Assembly: GCA_040510575.1 (NCBI GenBank)
Contig: JBEVIU010000090.1
Coordinates: forward strand, 1 to 19,047
Direction of reading: 5' to 3'
DNA from: DASUMF01 sp040510575
Lineage (GTDB): Bacteria > Actinomycetota > Acidimicrobiia > IMCC26256 > DASPTH01
Length of the DNA stretch: 19,047 nucleotides
Shown: positions 1 through 8,109 of the stretch, piece after piece
Numbering within the stretch: position 1 is the stretch's first letter
Layout: every line of letters begins with the position of its first letter
Translations under genes and position numbers: made by a program
Notes under the pieces: generated by a model
The model's database searches: none
What the model was told of the DNA's origin: nothing
The model's input: the letters and a program-made list of their open reading frames with translations, nothing else

Positions 1-322
1 GGGGGATCTGGTACTCGGTCCGTCGGCTCAACGTCTCGATCGGCTGCGCATTCGGATCGGGCGCGGCGTACACGGGGATGTCCTTGCCGTTGACCGACGC
101 GGTGCGGAACGTCTGGTTGCCGAGATCGGCGAAGACGTTCGGCGCGGTGACGCGATCGGCAGAGCTCGACGACGGCTGGGCCGTGTTCGCCGTGTCGTCG
201 TCGCCTTGGGAGGCGGCGAAGATCCCGACCCCTGCCGCGAGGAGCACGACGACCGCAACGACCGCGACGATCCGGCCGCGTTTCGAACGACGGCGACGAT
301 CTGCTCGCGTGGACTCAGCCAT
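1..322 (-). CDS. Membrane-anchored L,D-transpeptidase-like protein, N-terminal part only
   Basis: The gene runs off the left edge, so only the first 107 residues are visible. Translation from ATG at 322 begins MAESTRADRRRRSKRGR, a strongly basic N-terminus, followed by a hydrophobic helix (about residues 18-36, IVAVVAVVVLLAAGVGIF) and a Ser/Thr/Asp/Gln-rich linker. This is the topology of an inner-membrane signal anchor with an extracytoplasmic C-terminus. After the linker comes a beta-rich stretch containing DIPVYAAPDPNAQPIETL. It resembles the domain that precedes the YkuD catalytic domain in actinobacterial L,D-transpeptidases, which form 3-3 peptidoglycan cross-links. The catalytic HxnSHGC region would lie outside the window, so the enzyme call is inference; another cell-wall or SH3-like protein is possible. 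The start is supported by a TACCAT hexamer exactly 6 bases upstream (leaderless arrangement) and the lack of a Shine-Dalgarno sequence. Confidence 0.55.
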   Translation of the reverse strand, partial: MAESTRADRRRRSKRGRIVAVVAVVVLLAAGVGIFAASQGDDDTANTAQPSSSSADRVTAPNVFADLGNQTFRTASVNGKDIPVYAAPDPNAQPIETLSRRTEYQIP

Positions 323-328
323 GGACCG

Positions 329-334
329 ATGGTA
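329..334 (-). promoter_or_regulatory. -10 element of a leaderless promoter (TACCAT)
   Basis: On the minus strand TACCAT is followed by 6 bases (cggtcc) and then the ATG at 322. In actinobacteria a TANNNT hexamer about 6-7 bases before a start codon usually marks transcription starting at the first base of that codon. No convincing -35 was seen. Confidence 0.5.
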
Positions 335-379
335 CCGGGCACCCACGCGCCTCGTCGCGGGGTGCGACGGGCTGGTGGC

Positions 380-571
380 TCAGACCGCGGTGGTGGGAGC
401 GGGCTCTTCGAGCAGCTCGGCCAACGCGGCGTCGGGGATCTCCTCGGAATCAAGGAGGAGGAGGCGCAGATCGAGGAGTACGTCGACGACCTCGGCCGAA
501 GCCACCAGATCGCGACCGCGGAACCGCTCCAGGGCTTCGTCGACAACTTGCGTGAGCTGCTCTCGACCCAT
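380..571 (-). CDS. Small acidic hypothetical protein (63 aa)
   Basis: Family not recognised. The protein begins MGREQLTQVVDEALERF and is rich in Leu, Asp and Glu, with a run VVDVLLDLRLLLLDSEE (about residues 28-44) and an acidic tail. It looks like a soluble, mainly helical small protein with no signal peptide or membrane helix. An in-frame GTG three codons upstream (578-580) touches the ribosome binding site directly. The ATG at 571 is preferred because AGGGAGGT (581-588) sits 9 bases upstream of it. It is a strong Shine-Dalgarno site, in contrast with the leaderless neighbours. The gene precedes the membrane-anchored cell-wall-type gene by 57 bases but that gene appears to have its own promoter, so a functional link is only suggested by position. 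Confidence 0.6.
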   Translation of the reverse strand: MGREQLTQVVDEALERFRGRDLVASAEVVDVLLDLRLLLLDSEEIPDAALAELLEEPAPTTAV

Positions 572-580
572 GCTGTTCAC

Positions 581-588
581 ACCTCCCT
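581..588 (-). promoter_or_regulatory. Strong Shine-Dalgarno site of the 63-aa gene
   Basis: Minus-strand AGGGAGGT lies 9 bases before the ATG at 571. Because it would be immediately adjacent to the alternative GTG at 580, it decides the start in favour of the ATG. Confidence 0.6.
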
Positions 589-610
589 AGTTGTGGTGTT
601 CAACCTAGCT

Positions 611-673
611 GGTCTGCGTTTCCTTCCCGTGTCGCGTGTGTGACAAGCAACGCGCGGCATCGAAGCGCAGACC
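611..673. repeat. 12-bp inverted repeat in the sufU downstream gap
   Basis: GGTCTGCGTTTC (611-622) and GAAGCGCAGACC (662-673) are inverted copies with one mismatch and a 39-base spacer. The mismatch is a G-U pair in plus-strand RNA and an A-C mismatch in minus-strand RNA. It lies between the end of sufU and the start of the 63-aa gene, in the longest gap of this end (572-687). It might be a transcription boundary structure or an operator for the small gene; neither is demonstrated. Confidence 0.35.
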
Positions 674-687
674 AACCTGCTGGAACG

Positions 688-1188
688 TCAGGAACCAGAC
701 GAATCGCTCGCTGTGGTGTCGGCCTCGTCGAGCCCTTGCTGGAGCGTGTTCCACGCCAGCGTGGCGCATTTGATGCGGACGGGGAACTTCACGACTCCCT
801 GCAACGCCTCCAGGTCACCGAGGCGCACACCGTCGAGGTCGGAGCTCAGATCGTCGCCGTCACCTTCGCCTTCGAGCTTGGACTCGTGGATCGACATGAG
901 CGCCTTGAACGCACGGATGAGCCGGCGCGCTTCCGCAACCGGCTGACCCTTCACCGCCGCCGACATCATCGACGTGGAGGCCTGGCTGATGGAGCAGCCC
1001 TGTCCGGCGATCTTGACGTCGCGCACGGTGTCGCCGTCGATGTCGAGGAACAGCACCACTTCGTCGCCGCACAGTGGGTTGAACCCCTCGACCTTGTGCG
1101 CGGGCGGGACGTCGAGCTCACCGCGGTTCCGCGGCGCACGGTAGTGATCGAGGATGATCTCGCGATAGAGGTCTTCCAGGCCGGGCAT
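688..1188 (-). CDS. sufU: SufU Fe-S cluster assembly / sulfur-transfer protein
   Basis: The product has 166 residues and belongs to the SufU branch of the IscU/NifU-N family. SufU is a zinc protein that accepts persulfide sulfur from SufS and passes it to the SufB scaffold in the SUF pathway in Gram-positive bacteria. The opening LEDLYREIILDHYRAPRNRG is characteristic. The three family cysteines are present: Cys40 in NPLCGD (with Asp42), Cys65 in GQGCSIS and Cys141 in RIKCATLAW. The insertion of about 20 residues between the second and third cysteines, relative to IscU, is typical of SufU; here it is acidic (EGEGDGDDLSSDLDG). The gene follows sufS by 18 bases and has AGGAG just upstream of its ATG, consistent with an operon sufC-sufS-sufU. 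The C-terminal tail is Ser/Asp-rich and variable. Confidence 0.93.
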   Translation of the reverse strand: MPGLEDLYREIILDHYRAPRNRGELDVPPAHKVEGFNPLCGDEVVLFLDIDGDTVRDVKIAGQGCSISQASTSMMSAAVKGQPVAEARRLIRAFKALMSIHESKLEGEGDGDDLSSDLDGVRLGDLEALQGVVKFPVRIKCATLAWNTLQQGLDEADTTASDSSGS

Positions 1189-1206
1189 CTGACTCCTACT
1201 GAAGAG

Positions 1207-2439
1207 CTAGAGAGCGAAGAACTTCTCGGCGTTGGCGAGCGCGTCGAGCAACGCATCCGCGTCGGCTTCGTCGTTGTACACGTAGAACGAGGCACGCGTG
1301 GTGGCGGGCACGCCGAGGACCTTCATGAGGGGCTTCGCGCAGTGGTGACCCGCGCGCACGCACACCGCCTCTTCGTCGACGACCTGCGAGATGTCGTGCG
1401 CGTGGATGTGGTCGAAGAGAAACGAGATCGCGCCGCCGCGCACGTTCACGTCGCGTGGGCCGTAGATGGTGATCCCGTCGCCGAAGCGACGGTCCAGCGC
1501 GTCGAGCGTGTACTTCGTGAGCTCGCGTTCGTGGGCGCGCACGTCGGCCATGCCGAGATCGCTGAGGTAGTCGACGGCAGCACCGAAGCCGACGGCCTCG
1601 GCGATGGGCATCGTGCCGGCCTCGAATTTCCACGGCACCTCGTTCGCGGTGAAGCCGTCGAGCGTCACGTGGTTGATCATCTCACCGCCACCCAGGAACG
1701 GGGGCATGGCGTCGAGCAGCTCGCGACGAGCCCAGAGCACGCCGATGCCGGTGGGCCCGCACATCTTGTGGGCGGAGAAGGCCACGAAGTCGGCGTGCCA
1801 CTCGGCGACGTCGACGGGGAAGTGCGGCACCGCCTGGCAGGCGTCGACGAGGGCGAGCGCCCCGGCGCGGTGCGCGGCGTCGGTCAAGGCCGTGACGTCG
1901 TTGATGGTGCCGAGCACGTTCGACATCGCGGTGAAGGCGAAGAGCTTGGCGCCGTCGAGCAGCGTCTCGAGGTTGGTGGTGTCGAGGAGGTAGTCGGCGG
2001 TGAGCGGCACCCAGCGCACCTCGACGCCGCGCTCGGCCGCCAGCATCTGCCACGGCACGATGTTGGCGTGGTGTTCCATGTGGGTGAGCACGATGGCGTC
2101 GCCGGCCACGAGGTTGTTGCGGGCCCACGAGTGGGCGACGAGGTTGATCGCCTCGGTCGCGTTGCGGACGAACACGATCTCGCTGGCGTCGGCGGCGCCG
2201 ATGAACCGCCCGACGGAGGCGCGCGCGGCTTCGTACGCCGCGGTGGCCTCCTCGGCGATCGTGTAGACCCCGCGGTGGATGTTGGCGTACGAGGTCCGGT
2301 AGAACTCGTCCATCGCGTCGAGCACCCGTGTCGGCTTCTGCGACGATGCGGCGGAGTCGAGGTACACGAGGCGCTTCCCGTGCACCTGGCGCTTCAGGAT
2401 CGGGAAGTCGGCCTTGATGCGGGCGACGTCGAGTGCCAT
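1207..2439 (-). CDS. sufS: SufS-type cysteine desulfurase
   Basis: The product has 410 residues, the usual SufS length. It is a PLP-dependent class V aminotransferase-fold enzyme that releases sulfur from cysteine as a protein persulfide and gives alanine. Visible features are the N-terminal DFPILKRQVHGKRLVYLDSAA, THMEHHAN (119-126, including the cofactor-stacking His), the PLP lysine in AFSAHKMCGP (Lys225), and the catalytic cysteine in RAGHHCAKP (Cys367) on the group II active-site loop. The reading frame is open further upstream, but that part overlaps sufC and is non-homologous; the ATG at 2439 gives the normal N-terminus. Only one base separates it from the sufC stop codon, implying translational coupling. 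The downstream partner is sufU. Because Cys367 and the RAGHHC motif are intact it is a true desulfurase rather than the related C-S lyase EgtE. Confidence 0.95.
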   Translation of the reverse strand: MALDVARIKADFPILKRQVHGKRLVYLDSAASSQKPTRVLDAMDEFYRTSYANIHRGVYTIAEEATAAYEAARASVGRFIGAADASEIVFVRNATEAINLVAHSWARNNLVAGDAIVLTHMEHHANIVPWQMLAAERGVEVRWVPLTADYLLDTTNLETLLDGAKLFAFTAMSNVLGTINDVTALTDAAHRAGALALVDACQAVPHFPVDVAEWHADFVAFSAHKMCGPTGIGVLWARRELLDAMPPFLGGGEMINHVTLDGFTANEVPWKFEAGTMPIAEAVGFGAAVDYLSDLGMADVRAHERELTKYTLDALDRRFGDGITIYGPRDVNVRGGAISFLFDHIHAHDISQVVDEEAVCVRAGHHCAKPLMKVLGVPATTRASFYVYNDEADADALLDALANAEKFFAL

Positions 2440-2440
2440 C

Positions 2441-3208
<768 letters not shown>

Positions 3209-3215
3209 GCTCGCA

Positions 3216-3221
3216 AGTTTA
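3216..3221 (-). promoter_or_regulatory. -10 element of the sufCSU promoter (TAAACT)
   Basis: Minus-strand TAAACT lies 7 bases before the sufC ATG, the spacing expected of a leaderless start. A weak -35 candidate, TGTTAT (3239-3244), is 17 bases further upstream and touches the palindrome at 3243-3258. Confidence 0.5.
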
Positions 3222-3242
3222 TTCGGCCGGGGCTCGCAATAA

Positions 3243-3258
3243 CACTACGGCGGTAGTG
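3243..3258. promoter_or_regulatory. Palindrome CACTAC-N4-GTAGTG upstream of sufC
   Basis: CACTAC (3243-3248) and GTAGTG (3253-3258) are perfect 6-bp inverted arms around GGCG. The site abuts the proposed sufC -35 region, the right place for a repressor operator such as that of an Fe-S responsive regulator. It also lies just 10 bases downstream of the stop codon of the membrane-protein gene. On the minus strand it is followed by TTATT, so it could equally be a short terminator hairpin. The sequence alone does not decide between the two. Confidence 0.4.
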
Positions 3259-3268
3259 GAAATCAGAT

Positions 3269-4945
3269 TCACGAGCCGTGCACGGCGCATGCTCGGAGCG
3301 CGTCGCTCGATCGCAGCCTCAGCGTCCACGGCTTCAAGCCGTTGGCGCGCAGGGCGAGGTCGCGGGGGATCCCTGGCTGCACCGAGAACGAGGGCTGCCC
3401 GCGATATCCGTCGGAGATCGACCGAGCCCCCACATCGACGGGATCGCTCCCGATGGCCTCGATGCGCACCCCGATCTCGTCGCCGGTCAGGTCGAGGTGC
3501 GCGTCTGGTGCATTCGGGGTGAACGTGACGCACGCCCCGCCGCTGGTCAGTGTGCCGCCCACGGGTGCCAACCCGCGCAGCCCGTCGGAGGCGAGGTCGC
3601 GTGAGAACAGGTCCAGACCCCCGAGCACCGCGAACAGCTGCTCGTCGGCGGCGCGGCGCGCAACCTCGGGTTGCTGGAGCAGCTCGGCGCTGGAGAACAC
3701 CGGAAAGTCGAGGTCGGCGACGGCGTCGATCACGCCGGCGGCGTTCGGGCCGTCGGGAAAGAGCCACCAGATCGGGGTCTCGCTTGTGGCGCGGTCCTTG
3801 GCGAGCACGAGGGAGCTGAACGCAGCGTGTTGTTTGATCGCGGCCGCCCGTCGCTCCGCTCCGCCGTTCGCGAGTGCCTCGCCGCTGTTGACGAGGCTGT
3901 AGCCGAGGAGGAGCAGGAGCGCTGCTCCGCCCACGAGGGTGACCGCACGCGAGCGCACCGCGATCGGCCGCCAGGTGGTGACGAGCTCGCCGACCACGAG
4001 CAGCACCAGGAGCGCGCTCAGGTACGTGTAGCGGCCGAAGAACTGGTCGCCGCCGCGTGTGTACGTGAGGAGCACCCAATATCCGCCGAGCATGGCGATG
4101 GAATTCGCGACTCGGCCTGAGATCGGCCACGTGCGCACGACCTGCACGCCGACCGCCGCGACGAACAGAACGACGACGATCTGACCCAGCCCGACCGATG
4201 TGCCGAGCAGCGACCGCGAGGTTTCGCCCGCGAGCCGCGTCGTGAACGGATCGAACTTGGTCAGGTTGTCGAGCGAGCCTTGCGGAACCTCGTAGTTGAC
4301 GTACCAGAGCGCGTACGCAGCCGCCGGCGCCGCGACTATCCAGAGCCGTCGCCAGTCGCGCCGGGTCCAGAGGAGCTCGACCAGCACACCGCCTGCGAAC
4401 ACGAGACCCATTCCGCTGCTCGAGATCGAGACGGCGAGGGCTGCGGTGGCGGCCACGTCACCGAGACGGTCGCGCCGATCGAGGAGGAGCAAAGCGGCGA
4501 CGCCGGTGGCGGCGCTCAGCAGGTACGTGATGTTGAACGGCCAGATGAGGTCTTCCCAAGCATGGCCCAGGAACAGCATCAGGATGGTTGCGACGAGCGC
4601 GTAGAGCACGGGTCCGCGCCGGCGCAGGTATACGTACAAGAGCGCGCAGGTGAGCACATGGATCGCGACGAGGACGATCAGGTAGGGCTGGTAGGAACGG
4701 AGGCCGAAGGTCGCGAACAGGACCTTGTAGATCGCGACAGGTATCGCGATGAGGTGACCGAAGTGCGGTCGAAGGAAATCGTCGAGCGACGCGTCGCGGC
4801 GCTCGGTGATGAACCACCACTCGTCCAAGAAGAAGCTGGTGCCACGCGCCGCGTGGAAGATGAGTGAGGACGCAACCACTGCGGCAGTCGCGACGATCCA
4901 TCCCGACCAGCGCGCGAGGAGCGACGTGTCGTCCGCTGCGCGCAC
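3269..4945 (-). CDS. Polytopic membrane protein, GT-C glycosyltransferase-like
   Basis: The product has 558 residues. About ten hydrophobic segments fill residues 15 to about 345, followed by a largely soluble C-terminal domain (about 350-558). After the first helix there is an extracytoplasmic acidic motif, FFLDEWWFITERRD (38-51, Asp41/Glu42), followed by HFGHLIAIPVAIYK. An acidic pair in the first outer loop is typical of GT-C glycosyltransferases that use lipid-phosphate-linked sugars, and many large actinobacterial membrane proteins share this layout. The substrate cannot be read from the sequence and the enzymatic role is inference. The start is GTG at 4945; an in-frame stop shortly upstream limits alternatives and no good Shine-Dalgarno sequence is visible. 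The gene lies alone between the egt terminator hairpin and sufC, and the C-terminal domain has a single Cys pair region (GGACVTF and LRACAVHGS). Confidence 0.6.
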   Translation of the reverse strand: MRAADDTSLLARWSGWIVATAAVVASSLIFHAARGTSFFLDEWWFITERRDASLDDFLRPHFGHLIAIPVAIYKVLFATFGLRSYQPYLIVLVAIHVLTCALLYVYLRRRGPVLYALVATILMLFLGHAWEDLIWPFNITYLLSAATGVAALLLLDRRDRLGDVAATAALAVSISSSGMGLVFAGGVLVELLWTRRDWRRLWIVAAPAAAYALWYVNYEVPQGSLDNLTKFDPFTTRLAGETSRSLLGTSVGLGQIVVVLFVAAVGVQVVRTWPISGRVANSIAMLGGYWVLLTYTRGGDQFFGRYTYLSALLVLLVVGELVTTWRPIAVRSRAVTLVGGAALLLLLGYSLVNSGEALANGGAERRAAAIKQHAAFSSLVLAKDRATSETPIWWLFPDGPNAAGVIDAVADLDFPVFSSAELLQQPEVARRAADEQLFAVLGGLDLFSRDLASDGLRGLAPVGGTLTSGGACVTFTPNAPDAHLDLTGDEIGVRIEAIGSDPVDVGARSISDGYRGQPSFSVQPGIPRDLALRANGLKPWTLRLRSSDALRACAVHGS

Positions 4946-4995
4946 CTTCGAATCGCTCAGACCCGAACTCCGCGTTCGGGGAGGCCAGCAACGCG

Positions 4996-5013
4996 CTCCC
5001 GCATGGGCGGGAG
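4996..5013 (-). terminator. Hairpin after egtD, probable terminator
   Basis: CTCCCGC (4996-5002) and GCGGGAG (5007-5013) form a perfect GC-rich 7-bp stem with a 4-base loop, 40 bases beyond the egtD stop. There is no U-tract, as is common in high-GC genomes. It marks a plausible end of the egt transcript before the membrane-protein gene. Confidence 0.45.
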
Positions 5014-5052
5014 ACTAGGCCACCCGAGTTGACCCACCTGCTTCGCCCCGTG

Positions 5053-6027
5053 TCAGCGCACGGCGAGCGAGAGCGCGAAGTCTCCGGCGGGGTCGGTCCA
5101 CCACGACTCCAGCTCGAGGCCAGCGGCCGCGAGCTCTGCGGCGATCCCGGCACGCCGGAATTTGGCGCTGATCTCCGTGCGCACCTCTTCACCGGCGGCA
5201 AAGGCGATGTCGAGACCGAGCCGGCCGATGCGCACGCGCTGCGCCGTGTCGGTACGCAGGCGCATCTCGATCCACTCGTGCTCGGCATCCCAGCGCGCGA
5301 CGTGTGCGAACGACTCGGGCACGAAGTCGGCGTCGAGCTCGCGGTTCACCACGCGCAGCACGTTGCGGTTGAACTCGGCGGTGACGCCGGCCCGGTCGTC
5401 GTACGCGGCGACGAGCCGCGCCGGGTCCTTGACGAGGTCGGTGCCGAGCAGGAGCGCGTCGCCCGGCGCCAGGCCGGCGCTCAGCGCGGCGAAGAAGTCG
5501 CGGCGCGCGGACGGCTCGAAGTTGCCGATCGTGCTCCCGAGGAACGCGACCACGCGTCGTCCCCCACGCGGGAGCGCCCCGAGGTGGTGCTCGAAGTCGC
5601 CGACGACGGCGTGGACGTCGATCCCCGCGTACTCGCGTGCGATCTGGTCGGCCGACTCGCGCAGGATGGCTTCACTGACGTCGAACGGGACGAACCGGCG
5701 CAGCGTTCCTTCCTTGGCGAGCGCGTCCAGCAACGAGCGCGTCTTCTCCGACGTGCCCGATCCGAGCTCGACCAACGTGTCGGCGCGCGTCAACGCGGCG
5801 ACGTCGCCGGCGTGCGCCAGGAGGATGCTGCGCTCGGTGCGAGTCGGGTAGTACTCCGGAAGGCGTGTGATCTCGTCGAACAGCACGCTGCCGCGGTCGT
5901 CGTAGAACCACTTCGGCGGCAGCGTCTTCGGGGTGCTCGTGAGCCCGGCGCGCACGTCGGACTCGAGGGCTCGTGTCGCTGCACCCGGCTCGAGCAGCAC
6001 TTCCACCACGAGCTCCGGATCGCTCAT
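5053..6027 (-). CDS. egtD: L-histidine N-alpha-methyltransferase EgtD
   Basis: The product has 324 residues and is the SAM-dependent enzyme that trimethylates the alpha-amino group of histidine to hercynine, the first committed step of ergothioneine biosynthesis. The N-terminal signature LPPKWFYDDRGSVLFDEITRLPEYYPTRTE is diagnostic of the family (older name DUF2260). The SAM-binding loop is VELGSGTSEKT (86-96), followed by the acidic motif FVPFDVSEA and FLGSTIGNFEP. Near the C-terminus FRRAGIAAELAAAGLELESWWTDPAGDFALSLA is typical. The start ATG overlaps the egtC stop by four bases (ATGA), so the two are translationally coupled. It is the last gene of the egtA-B-C-D operon, followed by a hairpin. 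Confidence 0.95.
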   Translation of the reverse strand: MSDPELVVEVLLEPGAATRALESDVRAGLTSTPKTLPPKWFYDDRGSVLFDEITRLPEYYPTRTERSILLAHAGDVAALTRADTLVELGSGTSEKTRSLLDALAKEGTLRRFVPFDVSEAILRESADQIAREYAGIDVHAVVGDFEHHLGALPRGGRRVVAFLGSTIGNFEPSARRDFFAALSAGLAPGDALLLGTDLVKDPARLVAAYDDRAGVTAEFNRNVLRVVNRELDADFVPESFAHVARWDAEHEWIEMRLRTDTAQRVRIGRLGLDIAFAAGEEVRTEISAKFRRAGIAAELAAAGLELESWWTDPAGDFALSLAVR

Positions 6028-6761
6028 CGCGCCTCGATCATGATCTCTGCGTCGTGGCCGGCGGCGGGCACGAGCACGGTCGCGCCGTCGGGTACCTCGC
6101 GCCAGCCGGCATCGTCGTCGAGCGGCTCGGATGCCACGGTCGAGCCCCGCACGAACAGCGAACGCCCCGATCGGGTACCCGCGATCTGTGTGCCGTCGGT
6201 GAGGAGGAGGTTGATGCGCGCGGTTGCGACCTCGTGCACGTCGCGGACCACAGAAGCGAGCGCGACAGCCGGCGCCTCATCGGCGTCGAGTCGATCGAGC
6301 ACCAGCGCGAACAACACCTCGGAGTCGGTGTCGCCCACGATCGCGGCGCGCCGTTCGGCGCTCACACGCGCGCGGAGCACCGGACCGATGTGGTCGTGGA
6401 AGTCGCGCACGATGCCGTTCAGCGAGAACAGCCAGTGACCGGAGCGAAAGGGGGCATTGCCGGTGGCGTCGATCGCCGCACCTGGGGACGCGAGACGCGC
6501 CGCGCCCAGAAAAGCGCGAGTGGTGATCGCGCGCGACGACTCGGCGAATGCGCGGTCGTCCCAGACGGGCGTGACCGTGCGGTGCAGCTCGGGAACGTCG
6601 GACCCGTCGACGTACCAGCCCACGCCCCAGCCGTCGGGATTGGTGTCGCCCACCTCCTGGTGACGCGGCTGGCGGGCCTGGGCGCTGAGTGAATGTGAAG
6701 AGCCGAACAGCGGTGTGTGCAGGACGACGGGCGAGCCAACGTACGCGAGGTGTCGGCACAT
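6024..6761 (-). CDS. egtC: Gamma-glutamyl-hercynylcysteine sulfoxide amidohydrolase EgtC
   Basis: The product has 245 residues and is a class II glutamine-amidotransferase-like Ntn hydrolase. It removes the glutamate from gamma-glutamyl-hercynylcysteine sulfoxide. The catalytic nucleophile is Cys2 in MCRHLAYVG, exposed after removal of the initiator Met, which fixes the start at 6761. Other motifs are PDGWGVGWY, LFSLNGIVRDF and GDTDSEVLF, matching the amidotransferase fold. Cys-dependent activity is in keeping with the EgtC family rather than a general GATase partnered with a synthase, as no synthase domain or partner lies adjacent. It follows egtB after 5 bases and overlaps egtD by 4 bases. 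Confidence 0.93.
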   Translation of the reverse strand: MCRHLAYVGSPVVLHTPLFGSSHSLSAQARQPRHQEVGDTNPDGWGVGWYVDGSDVPELHRTVTPVWDDRAFAESSRAITTRAFLGAARLASPGAAIDATGNAPFRSGHWLFSLNGIVRDFHDHIGPVLRARVSAERRAAIVGDTDSEVLFALVLDRLDADEAPAVALASVVRDVHEVATARINLLLTDGTQIAGTRSGRSLFVRGSTVASEPLDDDAGWREVPDGATVLVPAAGHDAEIMIEAR

Positions 6762-6766
6762 GGCGA

Positions 6767-8107
6767 TCAGGCGTCGCGCGCGCAGCGGAAGCCGGCGAAG
6801 ATCTGGCGCCGGATCGGGAAGTCCCAGTTCCGGAACGTCGTGCGCACGGCGGACGGATGGGTGGCCCACGAGCCACCACGCAGCACCTTGTAGTCGGGAC
6901 CGAAGAACACCTCGGAGTACTCGCGGTACGGAAACGACGAGAAGCCGGGATAGCCGTGGAAGTCGGACGACGTCCACTCCCACACATCGCCGGCGAGCTG
7001 TTGCACGCCGAAGGCACTCGCTCCCGCCGCGTGGTCGCCGACCGGGTTCGGTGCCCACCGGTGCTGGGGCTCGCCCCCCGCATTCGCATGACCGAGGTCG
7101 GGCCAGAGGTTCGCCACCGTCGGGTCGACCCCCTGCGCGGCGCGTTCCCACTCGGCCTCGGTGGGCAGCCGCGCCCCCGACCACCGCGCGTAGGCGTCGG
7201 CCTCGTACCAGCACACGTGCTGCACCGGCTCGCGGGCGGGAACCGCTTCGACCCGCCCGAACCGTCGGCGCACCCAACCGCCGTGGCCGTCACGCGCCCA
7301 GAATTCCGGTGCGACGAGCCCCGCAGTCGTGCGCCACGCCCAGCCCGGCGCGCTCCAGTTCCGCGGGTCGTCGTAGCCCCCGTCGGCGACGAACCGCTGG
7401 TATGCCTCGTTGGTGACCGGTGTGGTGTCGATGCGGAACGGCGCGAGCGTGACCTCGTGTGCGGGCCGCTCGTTGTCGTACGACCACCCCGGATCGCTGG
7501 TGCCCATCTCGAAGGTGCCGCCGGGAACGAGCACGTCGGCCGCGAGGTCGACCACGGGTGCATCCCCGATGGCGTCGCCGGCGAGGGGATGCACGACGTC
7601 TGACGAGAGTTGCAACGTGGCCAGCATCGTCTCCGCGTGTTGGTGCTCGTGCTGGACGACCATGCCGTAGACGAACCCGTTGGCGAGGAGCGGTTCCGCG
7701 CTGGTGGAGGAGAGGCGTTCGGCCGCGATGGAGCCCAGCACCTCGGCGGTGCGTTCGCGAACGGTGGCGACGTAGGACCGTGCGCCTGCCGCGTCGAGGA
7801 TCGGCAGCGTGACGCGCTCGCGACGTGGGTGCTTGAACGCGTCGTACACGTCGTCGTAGAGCTCGTCGGTGGCTGCGGCGCCAGCCAGGGTGCGGACGAG
7901 CCAGAGCTCCTCGAAGTGACCGATGTGCGCGAGGTCCCAGCACAGCGGCGACATCAGCTCCGACACCTGGCGCTGCTGTTCGTCGGCGGGGACCGGATCG
8001 AGGATCCCCAAGGTGCGGGTGCGTGCACCTTCGAGCGCGTCGAGGATCGCGCCCGCATCGTGCGCGGACGCGGACGGTGACGCGGTGTCACTCGCAATCG
8101 TGGCCAT
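6767..8107 (-). CDS. egtB: Hercynine oxygenase (sulfoxide synthase) EgtB
   Basis: The product has 446 residues. It is a non-heme iron enzyme joining hercynine and gamma-glutamylcysteine with O2 to a sulfoxide. The N-terminal DinB-like helical domain carries the iron ligands: His61 in DLAHIGHFEELW, and His153 and His157 in QHEHQHAET, matching the three-His facial triad of mycobacterial EgtB. The C-terminal FGE-sulfatase (formylglycine-generating-enzyme-like) domain begins near VLVPGGTFEMGT and includes RLPTEAEWERAA, GDVWEWTSSDF and YKVLRGGSW. The end NWDFPIRRQIFAGFR keeps the Asp and Arg positions used by gamma-glutamylcysteine-dependent EgtB, in agreement with the adjacent egtA. The frame is open upstream into egtA; ATG at 8107 gives the normal N-terminus and lies two bases after the egtA stop. 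Confidence 0.95.
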   Translation of the reverse strand: MATIASDTASPSASAHDAGAILDALEGARTRTLGILDPVPADEQQRQVSELMSPLCWDLAHIGHFEELWLVRTLAGAAATDELYDDVYDAFKHPRRERVTLPILDAAGARSYVATVRERTAEVLGSIAAERLSSTSAEPLLANGFVYGMVVQHEHQHAETMLATLQLSSDVVHPLAGDAIGDAPVVDLAADVLVPGGTFEMGTSDPGWSYDNERPAHEVTLAPFRIDTTPVTNEAYQRFVADGGYDDPRNWSAPGWAWRTTAGLVAPEFWARDGHGGWVRRRFGRVEAVPAREPVQHVCWYEADAYARWSGARLPTEAEWERAAQGVDPTVANLWPDLGHANAGGEPQHRWAPNPVGDHAAGASAFGVQQLAGDVWEWTSSDFHGYPGFSSFPYREYSEVFFGPDYKVLRGGSWATHPSAVRTTFRNWDFPIRRQIFAGFRCARDA

Positions 8108-8109
8108 GG

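Noticed and set aside
1207..2439. SufS read as EgtE, the related C-S lyase needed by the egt cluster
   Set aside because: The gene keeps the desulfurase cysteine (Cys367 in RAGHHC) and sits in sufC-sufS-sufU order, so SufS is the better call.
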